A stretch of 64,000 nucleotides of DNA from Bretschneidera sinensis (lineage: Eukaryota > Streptophyta > Magnoliopsida > Brassicales > Akaniaceae), in NCBI GenBank assembly GCA_023935145.1, contig CM043701.1, positions 72,354,817-72,418,816 on the forward strand. The letters are read 5' to 3'. The position numbers and the translations under genes are program-made. Positions 10,834-21,057 of this stretch are shown piece by piece. How positions within the stretch are numbered: the first letter of the stretch is position 1; every line of letters begins with the position of its first letter. Under the pieces are notes generated by a model. That model was given only the letters and a program-made list of their open reading frames with translations, did no database searches and was not told where the DNA came from.

Positions 10834-12095
10834 GATGACACATGGACGTGCTAGAGCTAATGGCAGAGTACTGAACCAGAGAGGACGTGGTAGACCCCCA
10901 ATATCTTAAAGAGCTAAAGTTGAGAGGAAGGTTGGGTCTATGGTTCATGCAAGGGAACAGGTTGTTAGTACAACTGGTACTGGTAAAGGTGAGAGAGAAT
11001 CTGATATTAGGATAGATGAGTTTAGAGAATTTCTTGATCGTGCTTTAGAGAGAATGAATGCAGCATAAGAGAGAGTTGATAATTTACAGAGGAGACTAGA
11101 GGAAAAGGCTATAACAGAACCTGATGTGGTGAGACAAGAGGTTTATAAGGGAGGGGGTGTGTTTGCACATGAGATGCAATGGGATTGTTTTGTGAGATTT
11201 ATTAAATTTAAACCTAGTCTTTTAGAGGATCTGTAAATCCTATTGAGGCTGAGCAGTGGATTAAACATGTTGAGAAATATTTTGAAGTCTTACCTAAGTT
11301 TAAAGATGTGTTCTTTGCGAAGTATTTTCTAGATATATTTCGAGCACAGCAGGAGATAGATTTTATTCAAGTAAGGCAGAATACTTTATCGGTAGCTGAG
11401 TATGATAGTAGATTTATAGCCCTGTCAAGGTTTCTACCTGAGTTAGTAAATACAGAGGAGATGAAATGTAAGAGATTTTTAGATGGGTTACACTATGAAA
11501 TTCGAGTTAAACTCTCTTATATGGGTATTGTGAATTATGCTATAATGGTGGATAAAGCATTACATATTGAGAAAGATGTGATGGAGTTTAGAGGTGGGAG
11601 GGATTGGCTGAAGAGGTCTAGATTTGAGGGACCCAGAGGTGGTAGTAGTATGAGTGCACAGGGTGGGAGACCACCCCAAATGGGGCATTCTTTGTCACAA
11701 GAAACTGTGATGTAGAGTCAGAGGCAAGCATGATCTGTTGCTTCTGTAGCTCAGAGTATTATTAGGGAGAACCCTAGATTTGGAAGACAAGCTATGAGAC
11801 TAGAAGTTATGGTAGATGAGGAAGTACGCCACAAAGGGGAAGTGGTAATCTGATGTATGATCGAGAGACAAGAGTTTGCTATAAACGTAATTAGATAGAG
11901 CATCTATCTCGGAATTGTCCTACTCTGATGTGCTTTGTTTGTGGTGAGGGAGAATATATTAGTGTAGATTGTCCGGTGGGGAAGTCTAATGAGATAAATG
12001 TTGGCAGTGTTGGGAGAAAATAGGTGGAGAGAGGTGGTGGATCAAAGAGTATATTGAGTAGAGACAGAGGACCAATAGCTGAGAGAGGACGCGGT
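10834..12095 (+). pseudogene. Element B gag remnant
   Basis: The reading starts ATGACACATGGACG (MTHGRARA), matching the gag start of element G. The longest clean piece is 11308-11715 (capsid-type Retrotrans_gag: VRQNTLSVAEYDSRF, then LPELVNTEEMKCKRFLDGL). A zinc-knuckle region follows at about 11870-11990 (HLSRNCPTLMCFVCGEG). Several stops and frame changes occur. The gene is interrupted at 12095 by a solo LTR, and the reading resumes at 13008. Confidence 0.75.
12091..12095. repeat. Target-site duplication of solo LTR (left copy)
   Basis: GCGGT here is repeated exactly at 13008-13012 on the other side of the solo LTR. Removing the insertion restores the element B reading (RGRG followed by QLQP). 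Confidence 0.9.
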
Positions 12096-12464
12096 TGTAA
12101 TACCCGTGTTCTTAAAGTATAAGTAAAGAAATAATTTTATAAATATAACATGAAATTAAAATAATATATATACACACACGCGTGAAGGATTTAGTATTGA
12201 ATAAAATAATTCTTAAAAAAAATGGACACGTAGCGGTGTAGTTACAAAGAAAATGGAAAACAAAAAAAAAAATTCGTGGATAGCATGAAGAAAAAGAAAA
12301 ATAAAAAAAAAGTAAAAGTAAAAGTAAAAGTTAAAAAAAAAAGGGGTAGCAATAGGTGGCTGCACATGTTGCCAAGAGAGAATTGTGGTGCTTTATGTCT
12401 TATAGCACCACAATTTTGTGGCACAATATAAAGAAGGTGGGGTGCTGAGTATAAAGGGATTTTA

Positions 12465-12466
<2 letters not shown>

Positions 12467-12516
<50 letters not shown>
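12467..12516. repeat. (AT)n microsatellite
   Basis: About 25 uninterrupted AT dinucleotides lie inside the solo LTR. Confidence 0.95.
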
Positions 12517-12518
<2 letters not shown>

Positions 12519-12600
12519 AATTTATATTATTTATTACCAAATCATGTTTGGTTTTCTTCCTTTTACAATTCAAACTATTATATTTCAAACATATAAATAA

Positions 12601-12823
12601 ATACTTGAGCGCTGTTGCGCTCGATTGCAGGTCTCCTGTGCTCGATCACAACAGCAGATTCCAGCTTTTGCATTTTTTTTCACAGTAAATCCTCAATTTC
12701 CTTTGTAATCCTATAAAACATTAAAAATCATAGAACTAACACAAAATATCAAATTAGGACACAATTAAAGAATTAACAAATGTAAATTAAGGGGTCAAAA
12801 TATGCAATATTTGGCACTCATCA
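12601..12823 (-). repeat. Inverted fragment of an Athila-type LTR
   Basis: Read on the minus strand it begins TGATGAGTGCCAAATATTGC, like the LTR starts at 19590 and 61476. It ends just after a short cluster of CGATCG/GCGC palindromes, as in those LTRs. It is probably a truncated insertion or a piece moved in by recombination. I see no target duplication. Confidence 0.5.
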
Positions 12824-13012
12824 CATATTACGTTGTATATAATATTTAAGTTAAGATCAGAATGATGTATCTTTCCTGTTGAGGGTTGAGGATTGATGTA
12901 AAAATTGCAGTATTATTTTTTTATTGTTGCGTATGTGTGTCGTGCTGGGATTTTCAAAATGTAACAACATCGTCTCAAGGGTGGCCAACCCGGGATGGGT
13001 TATTACAGCGGT

Positions 13013-16000
13013 GGTCAATTACAGCCCAAAGACAGCAGCGTCTATGTATTGACCCAACCGAACGCACATACCACTCCTGATAATGTTATAGGTATGGTAT
13101 CTATTCATGATAGACCTGATAGATTATTGATTGATCCTGGTGCAACTCATTCTTTTACATCCAGTGTTTATATGAAATCTATTGACGCTTATGTTAGTCC
13201 TTTGATGCATGTTGTTATTGTTGAGGTTCCTACTAGGGATATACCATGACAATTTATCGAGGTAGTGTGATTAGTATCGCTGATAAAGAATTTGAAGTTG
13301 ATTTGTTGCCTTTAGATATGACTGATTTTGATTTAATTCTGGGAATGAATTGGTTATCTGCATATCATGCTTGGGTAGATTAATTTAGAAAGAATGTGGT
13401 GTTCAAGATACTAGGACAAGAAGAGTTTAATTTTCAGGGAGAACGTAAGATACTTACCAACTATCTTATTTTTCCCCTGACTACTAGTAGATGGTTGAAG
13501 AAAGGTTGTGAGCGGTATTTAGCGTATGTGGTGGATTCTAGAAAGGAGATTAGGAAGTTAGAAGAAATCTTAGTAGTGAAAGATTTTTCTGATGTGTTCT
13601 CTAAGGAGATTTCTGGTTTGCCTCCTAATAGGGAGATTGAGTTTTCTATTGAGGTAATTCCAAGATCAACACCCATATCTATAGCACCTTACATAATGGC
13701 ACCAGCCAAGTTGAGAGAATTAAAAGTTCAGCTTCAAGAGTTGCTAGATAAACAATTTATTCGACCTAGAATGTTACCCTAGGGAGCCCCTGTGTTGTTT
13801 GTGAAGAAGAAGGATGGAACGATGAGGTTGTGTATTGATTATAGACAATTGAATAAGATCTCCATCAAGAATAAATATCCTTTGCCCAGGATAAATGATT
13901 TACTTAAGTAGTTATAAGGGGCTAGGGTGTTTTATAATATAGACCTGAGATCGGGTTATCATCAAATGAGGATAAAGGAGGAGGACGTGCTTAAGACTGC
14001 TTTTAGGACACGTTATGGCCATCATAGGTTCTTTGTGATGCCATTTGGGTTGACTAATGCTCCTGCAACATTTATGGATTTAATGAATCGGGTGTTTAAA
14101 CCATTTTTGGATAGATTTGTGATTGTATTTATTGATGATATTATGATATATTCCAAGAATGAAGAGGAGCATGCGCAACATTTAGAGATAGTGTTGAAAA
14201 TTATGAGGAGAGACAAACTGTATGCAAAGTTCTCTAAGTATAAGTTTTGGTTGAATGAAATATCTTTCTTGGGGCATGTTGTGTTAGGAGATGGTATAAC
14301 AGTTGACCAACAGAAAGTGGATACAATATTGAATTGGGAAAGACCAACTAGTGTGATTGAAATTAGAAGCTTTTTGGGGTTAACTGGTTATTTTAGGATG
14401 TTTATTCAAAAATTTTCTATTATTGTTGTACCACTGACTAGATTAACCAGGAAAAAAGTGAAGTTTATGTGGTCAGAAGAATATGAGAAGAGTTTCCAGC
14501 TGTTGAAAGAGAAATTAACTACTGCTTCGGTATTAGCGCTTCCTTCTGGTGTTGAGGGATTTGTGGTATATAGTGATGTGTCGCATTAGGGGTTGGGATG
14601 TGTGCTGATGCAACATGGGAGAGTTATAGCCTATGCTTCTAGGCAATTGAAGAACCATAAGAGAAATTACCCGATCCATGATTTAAAATTGGCTGCCATA
14701 GTTTTTGCTTTGGAGAATTGGAGACATTATCTGTATGGAGCCACTTGAAAAATTTTTACTGATCATAAAAGTTTGACGCATTTACCTACCCAGAGAGAGT
14801 TGATTTTGAGGCATAGGAGGTGGATGAAGTTGATTAGTGACTATGACTGTACAATTCATTATCATTTAGAGAAGGCTAATGTAGTAGATGATGCATTGAG
14901 TAGAAAGTCTACAAGGAGATTAGCTGTTATTGGGAGTCACGATATTAGCTTGATGATAGAATTGAGAGAAATGAGAATGCAGTTGAGTATCAGTGATAGA
15001 TGAGTATTAATGGAAAATATGGTGGTACAATCTTTTATTATTGATCGCTTGTTGTAGATGCAGAGTAGAGATTAAAGGATAGAGAAAATCATATAGGAAA
15101 TATTGAGTGGGAAGTCGACTGAGTTTAGAATTAGAGAAGATGGTATGGTGGTATTGGGACATAGAGTTTGTGTTCCCAATGATGTTAAGATGAGAAAGGA
15201 GATACTAAGACACGCTCGTGATTCTGTGTATTCTATGCACCCGGGTAATAATAAGATGTACAAGGGATTGATAAAAAATTATTGGTGGTCAGGGATGAAG
15301 AAGGATGTAGATGAGTATATTTCTAAATGTTTGATTTGTCAACTGGTGAAGTTTGAGAATAGACATCTGACAGGTTTATTATAGCCTCTTCTAATACCTG
15401 AATGGCCGCGGGAGAATATGCGTATAAATTTTGTTTCTGGTTTTCGCCGTACCCAGAGAAGTCAATATGTTGTATAGGTTATAGTGGATAGACTTTCTAA
15501 GTCTTTGCATTTCCTTCTTATTAAAACTACCTAGAGTCTTGAAAAGTTGGCTGAATGGTATGTAGCATAGATTGTGAGATTACATTGAGTACCTTTGAAC
15601 ATTGTATCAAATAGAGATTCTAGATTTTCTTCTAGATTTTGGATGGGTCTTCAAAAAGCTATGGGTACACAGTTGTAGTTTAGTATAGCTTTTCATCCTC
15701 AAACTGATGGGTAAGCAGAGAGAATCATCAAAATACTGGAAGATATGCTGAAGGTAAGTGTATTGAGTTTTTCAGTGAGCAGGGATGCTTATTTACTTTT
15801 GATCGAGTTTGCATACAATAATCAGTATCAAGCTAGTATTGGGATGACACCACTTAAGGCTTTATATGGTAGAAGGTGCAAAACTCCAGTATGTTGGGAA
15901 AAAGTTGAAAAAAGAACTATATTTGATCCGAAAATGATAGATTTGACTACTGAAAGGATCAAACTAGTTAGAGAGAACCTTATAGCAGCACAAAACAAAC

Positions 16001-16510
16001 ATAAGCGATATGTTGATAATAAAAGATGACCTCTTGAGTTTCAGGTTGGTGACTAGGTGTATTTGAATATATCTCTGTGGAAGGGTGTATTGAGATTTTT
16101 TTTTTTTAAAAAAAAAAGGAAAGTTGAGTTTGAAATTTGTGGGGCCATATGAAGTGATTGAAAGAGTTGAACCAGTAACATATAGATTGGATTTGCCCCC
16201 AAACTTAAAGCAATTGCACAATATGTTTCATGTTTCACTTTTGAAAAAGTGTTTACATGATGAATCTCATAGTATTCCGAATCAGGCTGTAAAATTTTAG
16301 GAAAATTTGACCTTTATACAAGTACCAATCAGAATTCTAGACAGAAAGGAACAAGTCTTTCATAATAAAGTTATTCTTTTAGTTCAACTGTTATGGTAGA
16401 ACAAAGATCTTGAAGAAATTACTTTGGAGCACGATGCGAGAATGAGGATAGAGTACCCCCAGCTTTTTCATGAATTAGGTAAGGAAATTTCGGGGACGAA
16501 ATTTTTGTAA
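13013..16510 (+). pseudogene. Element B pol remnant: protease, RT, RNase H, integrase, chromodomain
   Basis: The protease reads LLIDPGATHSF near 13125. The linker to RT follows at 13400-13780. The RT has [15 protein letters not shown] at 13930, [11 protein letters not shown] at 14043 and the catalytic FIDDIMIYS near 14130; its clean block runs 13927-14589. RNase H extends to about 14910. The integrase has an HH-CC zinc region ending CLICQLVKF (about 15330-15350) and a core region to about 16030. The tail at 16300-16480 reads like a chromodomain (ILDRKEQV...EHDARMRIEYPQLF), which would direct integration to heterochromatin. Many in-frame stops break the gene. No purine tract directly abuts the 3' LTR. 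Confidence 0.85.
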
Positions 16511-16522
16511 GATTGATAGAAT

Positions 16523-18685
16523 TGTAGTACTTGTGTTCATAAAACAAGGGTAAAAAAGTAATTTTACATATATCAAATTGAATCAAATAATCCATTGATG
16601 AAAGATTTAGGATTGATTTGAAATAATATTGAAAATTTTGTTGAAAAGAGTTAGAAATTTTTTAAGAATAATATACTGAAAAACTTTGAAATTTGAAGTT
16701 CGAATGAAAGAATTTTGAAGAAAAATATTGACTGAAGTTGAGGAAAATAATTTTAAATTTTTTTTGAAGAAAATATAAATTTTTTGTATTTCTCTATAAT
16801 TTTTATAAATTTTTTTGGAAGGAAGAAAAGATGAAAAGTTAATTTTTAAAAGGTAAATGGCAAAACAGTAATTATATAATGGCAAAACAATAAATTTTTA
16901 ATGATAGCAGAATTGTAAATAATCGATGACAAATATGTTAATTGTATTTGAAACAAAAAATCGCAGACTTCATGTGAAGCGACGAGAAAAAATGTCTCTG
17001 AGTAGTGAAGCGAAAAAAAAAAATCTGAACGGTGAAGCAGTGAAAAAAAAAATTTGGAAACTTTACAAGTCTTTGAAATGCTTAGAGACTTTATTTTCCT
17101 ACCAAATCTTTTTTGGTTTCTTTCTTTCTTCAATTTATTTTTTTAGCAAAAAGTTATAAAGAAAATTTCTCCAATATTAGAGATAGTATAGTCATCCAAT
17201 TACAATAGCAAGATTTCATCATATTTGAGGTAAATTTTCAATAAGACTCATAACTAAATAATTATATTGTTTGAGATAAGTTATGAAATAGTAAGATTTA
17301 TGAAAATTTATGATTAGGTGTTGATAATCAGCAATCTTAAGAAATTGTTTAAAGGAGTAAGAAAGGGAATGAGGCGATTCACAGGTAGCTTTAAGTACTA
17401 TGTAGTGAGTTAGATTTACTTTTAGTAATCGAGACCAATAAAAATATGAATTTATGATATTTGAATAAATTGTTGAATTATAATGATTGAATGATGTATG
17501 TTCTGTTATGTATAATAATTGATTGATTAGGGATTAAATGGTATGTTGAATATTAATTACATAAGAATTTGTATTTTAAAAAAGATTGATTAATGAAAAA
17601 AAAATACTAAGAAGTTATATGAAAATTTTGAAAATATGATTGAAAAATTGATATGATATATGATAATACAATTTAAAAATATGATAAAAAAATAATTGTT
17701 TTGAGAAAAATATAGATAGTTGAATTGAATGCTTTGATGTATGCTTGCTTGCATATTATTGCTCATATGCATAAAAGGGAATACCAGAAAGGCAACTGGT
17801 TTGACTGAGAAGACCAAGAAGGCAACTCATCTGACTGAAAAGACCAGGAAGGTAGTTGGTTTGGCTGAAAAGACCAGGAAGGTAGCTGGTTTGACTGAAA
17901 CAAGTCGATATGTGGAAAAACGTTCTCAGATGATAATATGAAATGATCTGATGAGAAACAAATAAAGAAAATTTAAATTCATGCACTATATTTGTTTTAA
18001 ATATTTATTATTAATGGCTGATATGCTAAAGAATCAGTTTTTATTATTAAATGATGGATAGATAGACGAGTCTCATAATGAGACAATTTTAATGATAGAT
18101 AAATAGAAATGATGATATAACAAAGAATTATATTATTGATTGTTTGTATGATATGAACTTTATGATGATATTAAATTGATAAAATATATGAGATATATGC
18201 ATTAAAAGATGATAACATGTTTATTTATTAAGAGAAATTGATAAATGATTGAATTAGAATGTGAGAAGAGATAGATGATTAATTATGCTGATTTAACAAT
18301 GAATGAATATAACTAAAAGTATACAAATCGAGTACTTTTAGTAAATTTAATTCATTGAGCTTGTGAAACTCACTCTTTATTGTTAAATAATTTCAGGTAG
18401 CGGGTAGGACAGATAAATTTGTGAACTGAGATTCAACCTGATTATCAGGAAGTCTTGTGGTCCACATCTTCAGACTAATGGAAGAAGAAAAAAAAATTGT
18501 AGATATTTATGCATCTTTAGTATGTTGTATATATTGTTTCAAATGAGATATTAATAATGTAACTCCCCTATCGAGGGTTGAGGGTTGATGTATGTTTTTA
18601 TATTATTGTATATATGTGTCGTGTTGGGATTTCAAAACGTAACGACACCGTCTCGGATGTAGCCAACCCGGGATGAGTAGTTACA
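16523..18685 (+). repeat. 3' LTR of element B (2163 bp)
   Basis: It begins TGTAGTACTTGTG and ends GATGAGTAGTTACA, followed by ACAAA. It is colinear with 8457-10732, apart from the single copy of the 40-bp repeat and a shorter minisatellite (17783-17900). By eye the two LTRs differ at many positions, so the insertion is not recent. Confidence 0.88.
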
Positions 18686-18913
18686 ACAAACCCAATGTCC
18701 ATTACCTATAGTTACAGATGGTCACCCAATCTACCAACCATTAGCCATACTAGAAGGAAGGCACATCTGGAAGAAAGGTAAGTGGATGTTGCAATGGTTG
18801 ATATAGTGGGAAGGACTACCAATAGAAGAAGAAACTTGGGAAACACCTTCAGACTTCCACAAAATATTTCCTCAATTTCACCCTGAGGACAAGGTGTTTT
18901 TCAAAGGGGGAAG
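18686..18913 (+). pseudogene. Element A pol end with chromodomain, and polypurine tract
   Basis: The element A reading resumes after element B. WEGLPIEEETWETPSDFHK followed by FPQFHPEDKVFF is a chromodomain-type tail with one internal stop (LI*WEG). A polypurine tract (CAAAGGGGGAAG, 18902-18913) abuts the 3' LTR. The chromodomain assigns A to the chromoviruses. Confidence 0.75.
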
Positions 18914-19095
18914 TGTTGATACAGCTGCTGCCAATGCAAATGACGAAAGGACAATGCTGCATGCCTAGAAAGTTGAGCAAGACTGCTGGCAGCAACAAGA
19001 ACAAAGCTTCAAGGTAGCAAAGAGTAAAGAGGAAAGAGAAGAAACTAGTGCTTAGCAGTTGAGAAGGTCTTTAAGACTTCAAAAAAACAAGCCAG
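18914..19095 (+). repeat. 3' LTR of element A, truncated
   Basis: It starts TGTTGATACAGCTGCTG after the purine tract and matches the 5' LTR from 18978 on. It stops after GCCAG, where unrelated sequence begins. The loss of the remaining LTR is a deletion of unknown extent. Confidence 0.75.
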
Positions 19096-19584
19096 TTTCT
19101 CAAACTGTTATGAATTTTAAATTAGTAAGTTTTTTTCCCCATCAGTCTTACGTGGTAGTAATGTGGATTTTCGGTAATTGAAAATCAGAATTATTGACAG
19201 AATGAAGTTAACTGAAAAATTGGAGAAGTTTATGGAATTAATTGGAACAATTGGAAATACAAAGAGTTAAATAAACCCATCCTCAAAATACATGAAGTAA
19301 AATCATAATTATGCCCAATTTATTGCAATATGAAACATAGAGGCTACAAAATCAAACAAAGTCATCAACTCTTTTAATACATTCTTTTAGAAAGAAAAAA
19401 AATTAAGAAAAAATAGGCAAAAGTAACTTAATATATATGATCTAGTGACCAAATATATTTGTATCATTATTTTATATAATAAAAAATGAAAAGACTAAAT
19501 TGCATTAATAAAAATTGAGGAGGGAAATGTCAGTATTTTTGCATAACGTGTTAGTCCAAAGGCCTCCATTCAAGGACCCTGCTA
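19096..19584. other. AT-rich gene-free spacer
   Basis: I see no coding region or transposon terminus in this stretch. It is the left flank of element K. Confidence 0.4.
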
Positions 19585-19589
19585 ATATA
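19585..19589. repeat. Target-site duplication of element K (copy 1 of 3)
   Basis: ATATA directly precedes the first K LTR. The same ATATA follows both K LTRs, at 20918-20922 and 26360-26364. Confidence 0.75.
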
Positions 19590-20917
19590 TGATGAGAGAA
19601 AAATATTGCATATGTTGGCCACTTAATTTACATTTGTTAGCTTAGGAATTTGTTACTTTGAGTTGTTTTCGTTGTTTTTCAGGTTTACAAGCACTGGGAA
19701 AGGAGTTTCACTAAAATTGCAAAAATCGCCTTACAGATCAGTCATTTTTGTGGATTTTACTGTATTGATTCCGGAAGAACCAGGAGATGAGCCATATATG
19801 CTTGGAAAGATCCGGAAGTCTATTTTCTGAGGGATTTTACGGCTTACAAAAATGATTTTTCTAGAGAAAGTTATGGCCATTTTAGTAAACAAGGGTCAAG
19901 CTGAAGATGTCTAGTGCGCTCGATCGCACCAGACTTGCGATCGATCGCAAATGCGCACTCGCACATCCCACATCGGTTAAAAATTCTCTGTAGTGCGCCA
20001 ATGTGAGCTCGAGCACACCAGAGTGCGATCGATCGCACTCGGGCAGTATCCCACATCGATTTTGAAACCCATTGTGCTCCGGAACTCCCCCTATATAAAC
20101 ACCATCTGACCTCATCATTCAGTGTACAATTCCTGAGCCACTTTGGTGTTTACCGGTGGACTTCCACTAGCATTTTGGTGGATCCCGAAGGCATTGCTAC
20201 CACGAGGGGAAGCGCCGCCCGTCAGCGAGTGGAATTTCTCCCATGTAAAGTTTTTTATTTATTTCTTTATATTCAGTTGTTTTAATTTAAATGTTTAGCA
20301 CTTTTATTATGAATTATAGTTTCATAGTTATGAGTGGCTAGACTCTTCAGCTAAGGTTGAAGATGAAGCCCCGCCGTTGTTTGGCGTAGTAGTTCAGATT
20401 TGCTTGTACAAATCTGACAATTTTTAGTATAAATGTTCTGTCAATTATTTGAGTTAATGTTATAATTGATTGAGTTTAAATTGTCTGTTGGATTTTCTTT
20501 GTATTTCATCTGATGGATACATTGAATGCTTTTCGATTAAATTGGATTCCCTTTGTGATTTGTTAAGAGCGGATACATCGGGTGCTTTTGGTTTAGTTGG
20601 GATATTCTTTATTTTTTGTCTTATAGTTGGATTCATTGAATGTTTTGATAGGCTATATTTTTAGAACATGTATGCTTAACTTCGGTGGGGTGGATTCGGA
20701 AACCTTAGTGCTTTTTATTATATTTTAAATCAATTTAATTTAGTTTTAATTTATTTTGCAATATCATCTGAAATTCGGAACTAGGTTAAGATAGAGTTAA
20801 TTTAGATTAAAAATTATATTTTCACAACGCAATTCCCTGTGGATTCGACCTCGCACTTGCACAACACTATACTGCAAACGACTCGTGCGCTTGCGAGTAA
20901 ATTTAAAACTCACAACA
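19590..20917 (+). repeat. First LTR of element K (1328 bp)
   Basis: It begins TGATGAGAGAAAAATATTGC and ends AAACTCACAACA, then ATATA. It is the same length as the second LTR, with about 25 substitutions counted by eye (near 2%) and no indels noticed. It contains a cluster of GC-rich palindromes (19915-20050) and a CTATATAAAC TATA-like box near 20091. Confidence 0.9.
19915..20050. repeat. Cluster of short palindromes (GCGATCGATCGC type) in K LTR
   Basis: Within 135 bp lie GTGCGCTCGATCGCAC, TTGCGATCGATCGCAA, GTGAGCTCGAGCACAC and GTGCGATCGATCGCAC, each a perfect or near-perfect palindrome. The CCCACATCGRTT sequence also occurs twice. The cluster lies just upstream of the TATA-like box. The second LTR has the same cluster at 25357-25492. 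Confidence 0.85.
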
Positions 20918-21057
20918 ATATACAATGGCGTGCTGTCAATAACTGAAACAGTAAGGAAAATGACAATTATGTGAACTCGCTCATATAAAGTGGCTTCTAT
21001 GGGTTCTTTTGGCACCATGTGACATGACCGCACACAACAAGTAATTAAGTGCCCAGG
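20918..21057 (+). repeat. Duplicated right-flank sequence inside element K
   Basis: These 140 bp, from ATATA to GCCCAGG, are identical by eye to 26360-26499, which is the genomic flank after the second LTR. Here they are followed at once by the middle of gag. Confidence 0.9.

Larger units (their letters stand above)
12096..13007 (+). repeat. Solo LTR of the B family, with a foreign LTR piece inside
   Basis: It begins TGTAATACCCGTG, ends GGATGGGTTATTACA, and has a perfect GCGGT duplication. There is no internal coding region, so it is a solo LTR left by LTR-LTR recombination. At 912 bp it is much shorter than the 2.2-kb B LTRs. The middle, including the minisatellite, is missing, and 12601-12823 is an inverted piece of a different LTR type. 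A (TA)n microsatellite lies at 12467-12516. Confidence 0.85.
8457..18685 (+). mobile_element. Element B: Tekay-like Ty3/gypsy chromovirus inserted in element A
   Basis: The element is bounded by two long LTRs (TGTAGTAC...TTACA) and a near-perfect 5-bp target duplication. The internal region runs primer-binding site, gag, protease, RT, RNase H, integrase, chromodomain, which is the Ty3/gypsy order. The long LTRs, the gag start ATGACACATGG, and the pol tail ending in a ...GDEIF-like reading resemble the Tekay/Del clade, an inference from memory. The gag-protease boundary is broken by a later solo LTR (12096-13007). Stops are numerous throughout, so it is a dead copy. Confidence 0.88.
3854..19095 (+). 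mobile_element. Element A: decayed Ty3/gypsy chromovirus, split by element B
   Basis: The two ends share a repeat: 3854-3972 (from TTGTAAGACTG) matches 18978-19095. A polypurine tract lies at 18902-18913. The order gag, protease, reverse transcriptase, RNase H, integrase, chromodomain identifies the Ty3/gypsy chromovirus class. Element B occupies 8457-18685, so A itself is only about 5.0 kb. Its 5' LTR lacks the first 60 bp or so seen in the 3' LTR, and the 3' LTR is cut off after GCCAG at 19095. The coding region has many stops and frameshifts. A is older than B because B sits inside it. Confidence 0.8.
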
